A stretch of DNA of 64,000 bases. It comes from Rhynochetos jubatus (taxonomy: Eukaryota; Chordata; Aves; Eurypygiformes; Rhynochetidae). The stretch lies in the NCBI GenBank assembly GCA_027574665.1, contig CM050654.1, positions 12,332,142 through 12,396,141 on the forward strand, read 5' to 3'. The notes beneath the pieces are model-generated. The model was not told the origin of the DNA. It saw only the letters and a program-made list of their open reading frames with translations, and made no database searches. The translations under genes and the position numbers were made by a program. Shown piece after piece: positions 52,021 through 64,000 of this stretch (its first letter is position 1; each line of letters starts with the position of its first letter).

Positions 52021-52268
52021 GAAGACAACCAAACAAACCAAACCCCCAAAACCTAACAAGCTGTAGTTGTTTATCAGTGGAGTTTTCTCCAGTCTCCCTT
52101 TCCCCAGGTTGAAGGATGAGGGCATGAGGAGTGGTAGATGTATCCTACCAGCCAGGACAGATCACTCGTGTTGCTGATCTACTGCTGCCCTAGCCCCGGG
52201 GAGACACAGGGCTCAGTCATTTGATAAGAGTGGATGGAAAGGCATTTTCACACAATTACTCTGAGCAG

Positions 52269-52281
52269 AAAAAAAAAAAAA
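52269..52281. repeat. Poly(A) run, 13 bases
   Basis: A simple A run followed by TAAAATGG. No retrocopy is recognised. Confidence 0.85.
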
Positions 52282-54843
52282 TAAAATGGTTTCTTAGACT
52301 GCGAGTGAAGTGATAAAAGGTCTGAACCTTCTAGTAGTCATAAAGAAAAGCAGCCAAAGGCAGCCAAGAGGAGATAGTAAAAAAGGACATGGAATGTCAT
52401 GCAAGTGCCTGAATTTTTGCAATGTATCTAACATGGAAAAAATTCTTACAGGTTTTAACACATGATAATTTAGGGAAAACACTGCAAAGTTTCCTATTAT
52501 CTTCTGACTTTAAAATACATACTCAAAAGTGCAGGGAATATTCACTGTAGAGAGGGAAGCTTCATCACCAGTGAGCTTGTGGGTCACCATTTCTCAGTGA
52601 AACCCAGTAAAAGAGGAAAGGGCTGACTGAATTTATGGAAGACTGATGTTCCCATCCAGTATCTGCTACCAGTTCTTTGGTACTCAGAAGCAAACTTGAG
52701 CTTCAAACTGCCTAAAGAATGAATGAAGAATACTGGGGTAGTAGAGCTCCTTTTGTCTGCTACAATGATCCAGAATTTGCATTGAGGGAACAGAAATTTA
52801 GTAGGCTATTCCTTCAGGCCACTTGCAGTCCATATAAATCAGTCTCATTCACATGAAGCACAATAAATATTGTGATAATTGTTAAAGTTACTGCACTGAT
52901 TTCTGCTGTTCTTGCATACTAAGATGCACAATCCCAAGATGAAAGCATAAATGGACAGAGACGTTAGCTCTGCTCAAGCTATCAACCCCATGAACAAAGT
53001 GATTAAATTTTCAATGAGAATGCACTATTGATTTGTAAAATTACCTTGACTTGCATAAAAAAAATGCACTCTAGCTGCGTAATTGTAATTCTTGGTGGCT
53101 TTCCCTTCAAATGCACCTCTCTGTGGGCACAGCAAGTTAATAAACTATAAAACAAAGGCTTAATTACAGAAAAAAAGAAGTTGGCTATGATTGGAAAACA
53201 CTGTGAATGAACACATGAAGTGTATAATGTTCTCAATGTACTATTGGTCATACACCTCCCCACACCACACACACACTAATTCAGTCCCATTTGCAGAGTA
53301 AGCAATGCCAGAGAGGCACACCATGGTGCCCAGCTAAACAAAGCCACCTGGCTTGTCTTCACTCCCAGTCAAACCCCAATCTGTTTCCAGTTTTGGTCAC
53401 TGTAAATTGATGCTGGATGCTCCCCTGCTCTTGTCAATACACATATATTTGATCCATAGCAGTATTGCTGTGATCATGACTCTCTACATCTGTAGACAGG
53501 GAAAAAGGAATACACCCAGCACAATTCCATAAATAACAGTAGGTGTTCATTTTTGCTGGGTTTTTTAAAATACTTTTGGAACTACTTTGCTTACTCAATT
53601 CAGAAGCATTTTGAACGTAGCAAGAAGTGACTATCCTGGCAAGAGTATTTCCAAGCCTCAAAACTCTTGCTACTCAGTGTGAGGATAAAGCAGTGACTGG
53701 AGTTGTTATCATTTGATCACCTGAAGCTATATTTTTAAGCGTTACACAGTGATTTAGCGAAAGGATTCCCATTCTGCTAAGAAACACTTAAAACATTTGC
53801 TTGATGTGTAGACAAGCGACCTTCAGGACTCATTTGAGGACAAGACAAGGCACAAGTCTAAGCCACAGCAGCAGGGAGCTGACAAGCCAGGAGTGTACAT
53901 GCTTAAACAAGTTTCACTTATTAGAAGAAAAATGTAAGCTTCTTTTCTGCGCCATGTACTGCACAGAGTCCTGTGATTACATGGTGTGCCAGCGTACCCT
54001 AATCTCCACTAGCGAAAGGAAATAGGTCAGCAGAACAATTAGGATAAAAGCGGTGTGTAGCCTCCTCAGTTTGAATTCCTCAGGTGACACCTGCAGATTA
54101 TTTGAGCTTTAGGCACAGATAATACAGGCTGTAGCCACACTATAAAGAAAGCTAGATCTCAGATACTCCCCAACAAAATTTTAAGTGAGTATCTGTCACT
54201 TTACTGCATTTTACTGATCATGACATTTTTGTCTACTGCTCACAAAAGAAAACAACTTGCTCTGTCTTTCATTACTACCCATAGCCACAGGCAATGAAAT
54301 GTAAGGGCATGCTTATGGAGGTATTTATTTGATCTTCAAGTCAGATGAAGTATCAAATATTCAAATTTTATTACATTCCTGTTTCTAGTACTGAAAGGTA
54401 AGGCTGTACAATTTCTAATAGACAAGGAGAAAGCAACCGGATTTTCATGTGTTGAAGACATGATAGTTGAGAAACCACAGGAAGGCACAGGAGTGCAAAT
54501 ATAGAGTGATAACATGAAAGCAGCAAATAATGAGAAGGAACAAGCTAGCAGATGGAGGAAAACCAGACTGTTCAATAGCTAAAGACTAGCTAAGATATGG
54601 TAATTTGAGTGGGGAAGAGGACTTTGATGATATCTTAATTAAAAAGATTCTGCATATTGCAAAAGATGACAAGAAAAGGGAAAAAGAAAATTTTAAGAGT
54701 TCTATTGAAACTTCTCCTTTTTGTAATTTAGCTTTTATTTTCCCCCTTTAATATATAAACCTCATTTTAAAATGCAAAACCTGCTGATATGGTATTTATG
54801 ATAACTGGTGGTCCCTATCCCTCATAGCCTTAAGGAAAACAAC

Positions 54844-54866
54844 TTTTTTTTTTTTTTTTTTTTTTT
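54844..54866. repeat. Poly(T) run, 23 bases
   Basis: The longest homopolymer in the window. Read on the minus strand it could be a poly(A) tail, but the sequence before it on that strand has no AATAAA signal and resembles no known transcript. Confidence 0.9.
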
Positions 54867-55564
54867 GTCTATTAAGCAAATATCCCAGAAGAAATGTTGA
54901 TGCCTTCTAAACTGCCTCTCCTGCTTAACTGAGAATATAAAATATTTTAGTGATTTTAGTTACACTGAAAGTGTTCATGGTTGCTGTCAAATGGATCTTC
55001 CTATGGAAGCACATGTGCTGCCTGTCAGTCAGGTTAAATGAAAACTAAAAAGCTGTTGTGCTCCTATAATGGATATGACAGATTAAACAAGAGGAGCTAT
55101 TCACCAAGGTACAGCTTGTCAAGGCCTTTGTAGACAGTGAGTCAGGTTTTGGAGGGTTAGGTACTCCCAATCGCTCTAGGAGAAGAGTCCATTTTTCTCT
55201 TCTGAACTATTTTCTGATTTAGGGGGCTAATAATCATGCTCATAAAAGGTCCAGCTGAGAGGTGACTTGTACAGTATTGAGAAGTGGCAGGCACCCCTTT
55301 CAGGTTGATGACTGTGAGTGCAGTAAAGCATCAGTCAGGCCCTGAAGAGGGAGATGGTTAGAGTTAGCACCTACCCTATTGGCGTATTGCTGTTAGAGAC
55401 AATTCAAAATGTTTTGAAAAAAGGGAGAAGTAAAGGAAGGTTATGTCTGAAATAATAACAAAATGAAATAATGTGTGAGCAGAGAAATCAAGTAGGATCA
55501 TCAGAGTAAATGGAGACCAACCAGAAGTCTCCTTCAGAAGCTGTCATTTCAGGATATCTTTACA

Positions 55565-55579
55565 CCCCCCCACCCCCCC
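55565..55579 (-). other. Very G-dense quadruplex motif (minus strand)
   Basis: C7, A, C7 on the plus strand gives two seven-base G runs separated by one T on the minus strand. Each run can supply two G-tracts with a one-base loop, so a compact quadruplex is possible, with an i-motif on the plus strand. Confidence 0.7.
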
Positions 55580-57480
55580 AAAGACAGAATGGAGTCTAAC
55601 CACTTAAATACCATTTATAATCTGGATGCAAACCACTACCAACCCTTGCTGATTTGACCTGGCAATTTTATTTCTCACATTTAAGCAGACAATACATCAG
55701 AACTGTTTTTTTTAGTACAGCCAAGACTTCAAACTCCTTGGCCATGAAAGGGAAGAGAAATGTTGCTGCCACTCAGAAAGCCTTCCCTACCTTGCAGAAT
55801 TAGTCCCCCTGTTAATTGCTAAGAGGCAGAAGGTTGCAGAAGCTAACTACTAATGCTTTCTCAGTCCATTTAATCAGGAAAGGGTCATATTACAGCTGAA
55901 ATAAGATGTTCTTCTCATTAAGGCAGTGAATTTCAGACTAAGATTAAATTCTTGATCCAGGCACTGATTTGTCACAGAGGGCAAATCAATTAAAATTTCT
56001 GTTAGCCACCAGTAAATGGGATAATTATTTGTTCTTCAGACCTTTTTGTATTTGCCAATTAACCCATGTTTATTTAGACTGCAAGTTCTTGAGGAGAATG
56101 TCTGTGCTTAGCCTCCACACATCTATGATGTGGGGGCCTTAACGTCATTCCGGATCAAGCCAGACTAACACTTTCAGTATGTGCCAGACAGCATCAGAAA
56201 ATTTAAGCAAAATATGTCTTCAGCTATTCCTCATTTTATTTATAAGAGCCAAAGAATGAAATTTAGGATAATAATGAGAAAAAGTGAGGTTATTGTACAT
56301 AACCAGGAAAAAATGTCATATTCTACCCATGACTGTTGTCAGTGTTCTAGATAATAATTGTAACTGACAGTACATGAAAGGAACACAAACCAATTAATTT
56401 TTAATCTTTTCCCTGTTAAATTGTTAAACTATTTAGTAAAACCAGATTTCATTATTGAATGAGACCAGTAAAATGATAATGACAAGGTAAAACAAATACA
56501 CAGTCTCCACTTTGAGTTCAAGAATCTGACATCATCAGCATGGAGATGTTTTCAAGGAGGTCACAAAACTACCGAGCTTCATACAGAAGGCAAAATCTTT
56601 CACTGCAGATCCAGATTCTGTGTCAAAGCCAAAAGAAGGTAAATGCTCCTAATCAAAGGTACAAATTGAGCTAATTAATTTTATAATTAACCTTGATAAT
56701 TGAAAGAAAAAGGGTGACCTTCACTGAGTTTGTTCAGTGTTTAGTTTCAGACTATAAGCAAATTCATTCCTGCTAATAAGGCCACTACTCCCAAATGTTG
56801 ATGGGATAAAGTAGAAATTAATTAGCACATGCAAATGAAGACTACTTTTATTATACTGTGCCATAGTTCCTCATTTATTCTTCCAAAACATCGAGCTATT
56901 TTTATATTAAATTTTGAGGATACTATATCTTAGTCATGTACAAATGTTAGGTTTTCTCATAGAAGTCTGTCTAAATAAACAAGCTTTCTAACAATAAGAT
57001 TAGTATTTACTTAGACTGCATCTTTAAAACAACGAATTCCCTAACTGTTTTGGTGAATGATCCTAGTTGGAGTAAATTTTGCAGTACTTGGTCCCTTCAG
57101 ATTTAGGTCATCTCCCCTCAAGTTGACAAGTGAAAGAGCCGATTTACTCATTCCCAAATGACATGAAATAACCAAATTTCATTAAATCCACAGAGAAGTG
57201 ATCACCTGCACACAAATCACAGCCTACCACCTGGTAGGGCAAATGACCTTCCAACCTTTTCAGGAAGTCACCCAAGCTGATGGCACTGGAATGTAAATTC
57301 CAGGTTAAATCTTGTGCTGAAAACCAGGATGGTGTCTTGCATAGGCTGTCTGCTAACTTCTGGGAATGGAGGGAGTTCTCTCTGTCTCACCACAGTCTGA
57401 AACTTTTAAGGGTAGGGGCCAACACCTTCTCAGCTGCTCTACCAAATGCTATCGCACTTATCCAAAACCTTCACTAAGGG
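55580..57480. other. Unique AT-rich non-coding sequence
   Basis: No gene recognised. Besides the possible old repeat above I see only AT-rich unique sequence with homeodomain-type ATTA words (for example 56,640-56,700 and 56,810-56,840). Confidence 0.55.
56075..56138 (+). repeat. Possible ancient interspersed-repeat fragment
   Basis: The words TAGACTGCAAGTTCTTGAGG, then TGTCTGTG and, further on, ATGATGTGGGGGCC follow the order seen in old amniote repeat 3' regions of the type TAGACTGTAAGCTC..GTCT..AATGGGGTCC, from memory. Divergence is high and I cannot assign a family. Confidence 0.35.
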
Positions 57481-57515
57481 ATTCGTAAAACGTAGCGAGG
57501 CTATTCGATTAAGGA
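57481..57515. other. Tight CpG cluster in AT-rich DNA
   Basis: Four CpGs occur within about 23 bases (57,484-57,507), in TTCGTAAAACGTAGCGAGG followed by TTCGATTAAGG. The flanking kilobases have almost none. CpG retention outside an island can mark constraint or recent non-methylation. There is no other feature here. Confidence 0.5.
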
Positions 57516-60500
57516 ATTATTTAAGGAAGAGTCTTTAATACTTGCACTAATGAATCTAATTCTTCAGAAATGTGAATAAGAATAAACAAGCAGCTGCAGA
57601 GTATCTGCCAAAGTTGCAGCCTCCTGAACTATAGAGCAGAAGAGTTTTGAGACACGAACTTCCCATAATTATTTCAGCTCTGTGTTGCTCCTGCATCCAT
57701 AAATACAGTATCACATATACAATAGCATCACACCTGATCAGGGCATACAAGAGCACAAAAAAGTGCTACTCAGAGCAAGCAGTACAGAGTCCCTAACTAG
57801 AAAATCAAATTCATATTTTTATTATGAATTATTTATATTTTATTTTGCATCATCTCTATTTAGTCTCTAACACATGTAATTGCTACTGATTTTTATTACT
57901 GACATTTTAAATAATATTAATTCTCAAGCACTTGTACAATCCAACCCTGGTTATTGAAATCACAGTATAATAGAAGAATTACAGTTCAGTTCAAGTCTCT
58001 TATGCAAAACCAGACACTGATAACTTCATGTCCAGTTTGTAAATAGTTAACAACAATATACAGTTTCACTGTTATTTATTCCACTATGGTATTCATCACA
58101 TCATTTATTTTTAATTGTTAAGCTGAAAACTATGGAGTATGTCTCATAAAAAATCAGGGAACCCTATTTTTATTTGCTAAACCTGTGAATGTTGTTACTC
58201 AAAACACAATACTATATGCATTAACTTAACTGAAAGGTGGAGAGAAGCTTCAGCTTTCATGTTTAAATGACTGGAGTAGGAAAAGTTAGGACTTTACTAG
58301 CTTAAATCCTTCTCAAACCACAAGCTGGTAGCTTGTGTATGCTATCAGTGAAATTGTATTCACATGACCTTAATGTCATTCACCTGGGTTAAGTTTCCTC
58401 AGCTAGTAACACCCAGGGAGTAAGAAGTTAGGTTTTATTCTTAGATTGCATAATATTTTTTTGGCTTTCTACAACAGTAGGTTTAATACAAAGACCTCAA
58501 AGTCTCTGAACAACCTTTTAGGTAGATAAATACAAGTGTATCTATAAAGTAGAGGCTCAGAAGGATTTGCTGAACACACAGGGAGCACTTGCCCATGATC
58601 ACATAGAATGTATCTCATCATTACGATGGCCAGCTGGAATAGAGAACCTTTATGGGTAGACTTAAACAAGAGAGGTTTTACTATTTCCTGAGAGTGCAAC
58701 CAAAAATATTCTATATGTATTTTTCTTTCACATCCTATGTACCGAATACAATACCCACGCTCAGAATTCATTACACTTCCTTTAATTCTCAAGTACAAGG
58801 GCTCACAGACAAAAGCTGTATCACATCTGGTACTACTGTGTCAAGAACCTGTGCAATTTTCTTGGTTAGACTACTCAGGGAATTATTTTGGCTTGCGCTA
58901 TAGAAATTTAGAATTATCCTCTAGCTTTTTTAAAATACTTTAAAATTATCTACCTACAGTCAACAGCTGGTTCCCAGTGTGACTGCCAGTTCCAATGAAG
59001 AATCTCTCCAACAGCCTGCAGTATGTATTTCTGGTATTACTACATCCAGTTTTACCGAATCAAATGCAATATTTTTAAGACAGCTGTCTGTTCGTGACTG
59101 AAGGTTCCTGTAATGAGAAAAATGAAAGTGCATGGCATTCTACCCCATGCACAACAGCAATATCTATCCTACAAAGAATCTGGAGATTTGTTCTTCAATT
59201 TATAGTATAATTTAACTCTTCCTCTGCTACCTTTGAAAGAAAGGAAGCTAAAACTCCCTGACCCAATTATCAGAAGTAGTGAGAAACTTTCAAAGTCATA
59301 AAAACCATCCTTTGAAAACTGAATGCCCTGCTCCATTCAATGACTCCTTCCCAAAATGCTTTGCAAGCCTGCTCGCTTCAGACACCATCTGATGGACAGC
59401 CCAGATCCAGGAGCAGAGCACAGATTCTCACCCTCACACTCAAGGCTGGCCAGGATCTGCCTTGGGACCTGTGGGAGGCAAAAAATTCCCAGGCTTTGCC
59501 TTCTAGAGAGATGCTTCAAGTGGATATTTTTGCATGATGGTATTTATATTCTTCTAACAAGATTCATATTCTCATGGCAGTGATACAATATCACAGCTGT
59601 CACATGAATACACAGTTTATCTTCGCATTTATTTTTGTAATGAGAATCACTGCAAAGCCTGAGGTACAGGACTATGACCCTTGCAACCAACAGCAGGTAA
59701 GCTATTTGTATCGTACTACTCTGCAGAATGTTTAACTGTGTTGCGAGAAGTACACAAATGCTTCTTTTTGTCCCCCATTGATCCGTGGTGGCTAGTACTT
59801 CCTTTAGGAATGTGCTGTTAGTTGGATTACTTAATTCAGTCTCCAAAAAAAATTGCACGCTTGGTGAGCTAATTTCATGTCAATACCAGAATGCTTTTCT
59901 ATCAACTCGGTCACTGTGTTTACAGGATAAAATGAATAAACATGTGCAACCTATTTGTGCACTGACTATGTTAAATGTAAAATGTCAAGCTAAGAAACAT
60001 AAAAAGCAGAGCTGAAGGCAACCAAAATATTTTCAGGGACCAGTTCAATTTAACTGTTTAAAATAAGCATGTGGTTTTGTTAAATTTCATTTTTGTTCTT
60101 GTTATTGGTTTTTTTCCCCTGTCATAAATCTGTAATTTACATAGCACAGTTAAAAATCAGGAAATTAGATAAATCCAGCCTTCACATCTTGCAGTCTACA
60201 TCTTCCCTATCCGATTTGGTTCATGTCTCCAGCAATGAGGGGAAAAAAAGAATTCTCCCAGCTTTCCAGCCTGTGCTGTTAGGTACAAAGTATAAGATGC
60301 TGCTGACAGCTAGACACCACCCTTCGGATATGCTTACATTCCATTTACAAAAGTCCAATTGTGGTGCCTAACACACAGTGGCAAAAATGTGAATGGCAAA
60401 AAGCCAACTCACCAACTGTGGCCAGTCTTCGGCCACCACTCATTAACAAGAGGGTTCATACAGCAAAGGACAAAGTCCTGCTGAATTCATCTTCCAACAT

Positions 60501-62981
60501 TTCTTAGTTCCACCCCCACACTGCCCACCTCAGTATCTCCCAAATAGTCAGATACAAAGATGGAGTAGAGTGAGCAAAAGTATGCATTTATGTAAATATT
60601 TATACCTGCCACAACAGGTGTGAGGCTGTCAGATACTCTTCCAGTTCTGGTCTTAATTGGATGCTTAATTGCAAACACTTTGGGTAAAGCATAATTTTAC
60701 TCACTCTTCTTTCCCAGAGATCACACCAAGGAAGGAAAGGGTACAGATCTGCAGTAAATCTGCATTTGGGACTTGGTATACTCCAGAAGACAGTGTAACT
60801 CTGTCTTACTGGGAATGGTTTATTTCAGCAAGTCATTTGCAAATTAAAATACCCTGCCAGACTTGTTGATTCCTTTAGAACTAAGTCTGCAGAATTGCAT
60901 CCACATGCTGACTTTGAAATTATATAAAAATACATTAATCTATTGCCATCTCTTAAGTATTTAACAAAAATCTCCAGAATGTTTGCAAACATTTTCTTTT
61001 AATAAAATAGCTTGTTAAGTGGGGAAAAACTGGATTAAGCAGTGGGAAATGAATGGGGAACATGACAACTTTTAGGAAATGGTTTCATCAAGAATCCATT
61101 TTTAATTAAAAACCCATGAATCATCTACGGTGGATGTACCTGCACAAATATTGATACATATTCATCCATATATCACCGGAACTGACTTGAGCAAAAAGAT
61201 ATAAATCATCATTTATGGAAAGCCCAAGAAGGAATTACTTCCTGTTATTTAAAATTCAGCTCAAGAGCAAAGAAATGCCATAAGAAAATTGTACAAGATT
61301 TGCTCTCCTATACATACACAAATATTAATTCACTCATTTTTCTCTCTTTACTTGACATTTACTTTTTTCACTTCCTTAATATGGCCCTTTCTGCTCTGTT
61401 GGAGAAGAACAGTTAACAGGGTAACAGTTTAAGTTCCCCATCTGTATTCTTACAGATGTTTGCATTTTCCATCAGTATTTATATTTGCAGGAGAAGGATA
61501 TGGCCTAGCAACCTCAGCACAGTACTAATAATTCCAGATCCTTCAAGCAAATTATTCTGGCTATTCTATTCCTTTTGTACAAACAGAGGGAACACAAAAC
61601 AGCAGGAATACAACTCTTAGGAGTGAGTCTCTCCCTTATCTGGAGATTGGGCCTTTACTACTAAACACACATGTCCCTACTTGAGAAGCCACTCAGAAAA
61701 GTCCTGGGAAATAAAAATTCTCCATTCTCAAAAGATGGCCTTGCACCCCTGAGTGTAAATTGTGCCCAAGCTTGTTATTACCTCTCCCAGCAGCATCAGC
61801 TCTCACTCAGAGAGTTACTAGGTGCAACAGTCGTAAGTAGACAACAGCATAGAAAGGTATTGGTGGGTCTGTGCAGTAAACAGGAAAAGCTGTCCAAAAT
61901 CCATCTTGTATAATTTTACACACACTCCAATACACCACATGTCCCCCACAAACCCCTGCATGTGGCTCACGATTCTCATAACATGCTGTTTAGCAATGGC
62001 AGACTTTGCCGGTACTTGCTGAATTGGTATTTAAAACACCGATTTAAACACCTGCAAAGGTATTTAGAACAAAATTTAAATCTCTGTTTTAATATAAATG
62101 CAATTGTGTGATACATTAAAAGACAGCAGGTGTGTCTTTAGTAACAGTACACATGGATAAGCAGCAGGGACTTAAATGAGATTAAATGCTTATGCAACTT
62201 ACAGCAACTGCTGAGACTGTATTGGAGGTACAGTCTACATAGATAATGTTCAGAAATGAAGGTCACAATGTAGATAACATGTATAAGCATAGCAGGAAGA
62301 TCAGAAAAATCATACTATATCTAATTTTCTGCCAGCTAAAGCACAAATGTGGAAGTTGCATATGGAGGAGAAAAAAAAAAAAAAAAAGCCAAAAGCCAAA
62401 CCCTGCAGCTGTAGCACTTGGGAGAAGCTGGACTGGCGAGTCTTTCCTCCCTGCTGCCAGCTCCATGCAGCAGAGCCCTCTGAGGAAGGCAGAAGCAAAG
62501 GAAGGGCTGGGTGGCACAGGGCTCTGGCAAGCTGTGGGAACCATGGCTTTCTGATCATCACCTCCCTTCCCTGCTCAACACTTTCTGGCCCCTCCTGTCA
62601 CTGAGGGTCAAAGCAGCAGGCTGCGTTCTTGCCATTCCCCTATCTGCATCTCATTTGGTATAAAAATGAGGTGATGAAAGTTAAGGTTCATTGGCAGTAT
62701 CTGAACTCCTTCCTAGATGGCTGATAATGTAAGGTTAGCATCTTTCTTTACGTATGGACACAGGAGAACACACACACCCCCCTCCAACCCAACATAGGCA
62801 GCACTATCCCTCCAAGGTAGCACATTCCTGCAGGGCTTGAAAAGGGGGAGAAAATTTCCACCATGCTGCAAGCACTGTTCCCTTTTCCACTGTCTTTTCC
62901 AGCACAGGTGGGCAGAGGTCCCTGGTTAAAAGCATACTTTTAGCATAGGTATAAAAGAAAATCCTTCCAGGAATGGTGATT
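57516..62981. other. Unique AT-rich non-coding sequence
   Basis: About 5.5 kb without a recognised gene, RNA gene or mobile element. A CAG followed by GTAAGC donor-like site at about 59,694-59,701 has only a weak candidate acceptor upstream. An A17 run at 62,371-62,387 is the main low-complexity feature. Frames at 62,246-62,604 overlap on both strands across that run and are not coding. Confidence 0.55.
62371..62387. repeat. Poly(A) run, 17 bases
   Basis: A 17-base A run whose last six bases plus the next 15 are also found at 5,174-5,194. No transposon body is recognised at either place. Confidence 0.9.
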
Positions 62982-63140
62982 ATTGACTTGCCGTTTAAAA
63001 GAAAATGAAGAGCAACTGAAGCGAGAAAGGAGATACATTGTGGATCGAAGCTGCATCAGACACAATCACTGCAAGATGCTGGAGGCTATGCCAAAGTGTC
63101 AGCAATGGAGGAGAGAATTTTTTAGTGTGAGCCCTAGCAA

Positions 63141-63164
63141 AATAAAATTTAAAAAAAAAAAAAA
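63141..63164 (+). repeat. AATAAA followed by poly(A) run
   Basis: AATAAA (63,141-63,146) is followed by ATTT and then 14 A (63,151-63,164). This could be the end of a processed retrocopy, but the gap between signal and tail is shorter than usual and I do not recognise the 150 bases upstream. Bird CR1 does not normally mobilise poly(A) transcripts, so retrocopies are rare; chance is at least as likely. Confidence 0.25.
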
Positions 63165-64000
63165 GAGTTGAAGTGAATAGCAGAAAGCTGATGTAAAAAC
63201 CTGATTCACTAAGGGCATGGGCTCAGAAACAGCAGGTTTATATTCTCACCCTTTCCTGCTCACGAAGACCAGGAAACATACCCACATAAGAACTGATAAC
63301 AAAGACCATAAAAAGGAACCCAGGAACCCTTCATTTTGGAGGAATTGTTACAGAAAATTGGAAGCACTGACTTAAAGGCTTATGGCTGTCAAGGTGCCTT
63401 TTTCTATTGCAGGCTGGCCCCTCCAGTGCCAGCAGATGAAAGGATATTTAGTTCACACTCTGAGCAGCATCTCCATTCCTCTGGGGCTCTTGGAGCTCCC
63501 ACTCTCAACTGAGGGGCTTTGCAGCTGTGTGCCATTATCTTTTGTCATCTCGGGCACCTATAGTATGGTGGATTATGGAACAGACTTTGGAGGAGTGAGA
63601 CAAGTTGTTCTTTTTCTGTTACACAACAGTCTTTTTACATAGATGGTGGGGATTACAGCATGACCTACATCCACCTTTGGGCTTGTAAAATGTGACTCAA
63701 AGAGCAGCACTGCATCCAGGCAAAGGAGACCGGCAGCTACTGCAGCCATCCCATATTATTTTTGCTCAATACCTTACCAAAACTCCCTGGTATCCATGGC
63801 AGGATGGAGCAATGAATCCTGAAGCATTTCAGAGACCTTTTAAGACATTCATCCAGGCAAGGCATGGCCACCGTTGCTCCCCCTGTGCCCACAGGACCTG
63901 ACTTCCTCCTGCAGGAGACCTCAGTGTGCAGGGAAACTGCCAGACCCGTGAGGCTGCAGCAAAGGTGCTATTTTCCCCTTTGGTAATATGTTTTCTGAGA
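63165..64000. other. Unique non-coding sequence to window end
   Basis: No gene recognised. Two short plus-strand frames (63,382-63,642 and 63,692-63,901) have no known domain, and nothing else stands out. Confidence 0.55.

Larger units (their letters stand above)
48491..55564. other. Unique AT-rich non-coding sequence
   Basis: About 7 kb without a recognised gene, RNA gene or transposon. Open frames (for example 49,316-49,618 plus; 50,051-50,443 minus) lack family resemblance. It holds homopolymers at 49,992, 52,269 and 54,844 and a small hairpin at 52,001-52,020. Confidence 0.55.

Noticed and set aside
54844-54866. Poly(T) as the tail of a minus-strand retrocopy
   Set aside because: No polyadenylation signal before it on the minus strand and no recognisable transcript body.
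1-64000. MicroRNA, tRNA, snRNA or CRISPR-like arrays
   Set aside because: Looked for common mature microRNA sequences, tRNA-like arms, U6-type starts and regularly spaced repeats; none were seen. Novel hairpin RNAs cannot be excluded by eye.
1-64000. Endogenous retrovirus or LTR element
   Set aside because: No LTR pair, primer-binding site, or gag/pol/env-like motif was recognised on either strand.

Overview
This window is vertebrate nuclear DNA, most likely from a bird. The main evidence is two CR1 (chicken repeat 1) LINE fragments, at about 13,590-14,420 and 46,353-46,690. Both lie on the minus strand and share the 16-base block GGTTGGAAGGGACCTT close to their 3' ends. No Alu-, L1- or B-type repeats were recognised, recognisable repeats are few, and long dinucleotide microsatellites are almost absent. 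CpG is sparse overall and there is no CpG island. A low-repeat crocodilian or turtle locus is possible but less likely.

I found no protein-coding gene that I can support. Apart from the CR1 reverse-transcriptase remnant, the open frames are short and resemble no family I know. Several overlap in two or three frames inside GC-richer patches, as chance frames do. The window reads as intergenic or long-intron sequence (a gene desert). There are no recognisable tRNA, rRNA, snRNA or microRNA genes.

Layout: 1-13,589 is unique sequence with one G-quadruplex motif (1,608-1,623, minus strand) and one possible ancient interspersed-repeat tail (about 4,209-4,281). The region 13,590-14,420 is a 5'-truncated CR1 carrying the C-terminal part of a decayed ORF2. 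The region 14,500-23,600 is unique sequence with several plus-strand splice-like signals, ending at a 64-base exon-like interval (23,095-23,158) and a CTCF-like site (23,567-23,580). From 25,100 to 48,490 there are AT-rich blocks that keep CpGs and hold clusters of transcription-factor motifs; the richest is 47,810-48,490. A second CR1, containing only 3'-end sequence, sits at 46,353-46,690. The region 48,500-64,000 is unique AT-rich sequence with homopolymer runs, two G-quadruplex motifs and a tight CpG cluster near 57,484-57,507.

If the window has a function, regulation is more likely than coding: candidate enhancers, one or two candidate non-coding exons and candidate CTCF anchors. All of these rest on motif reading alone, without alignment or expression data. 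I saw no clear sign of a new biological system.
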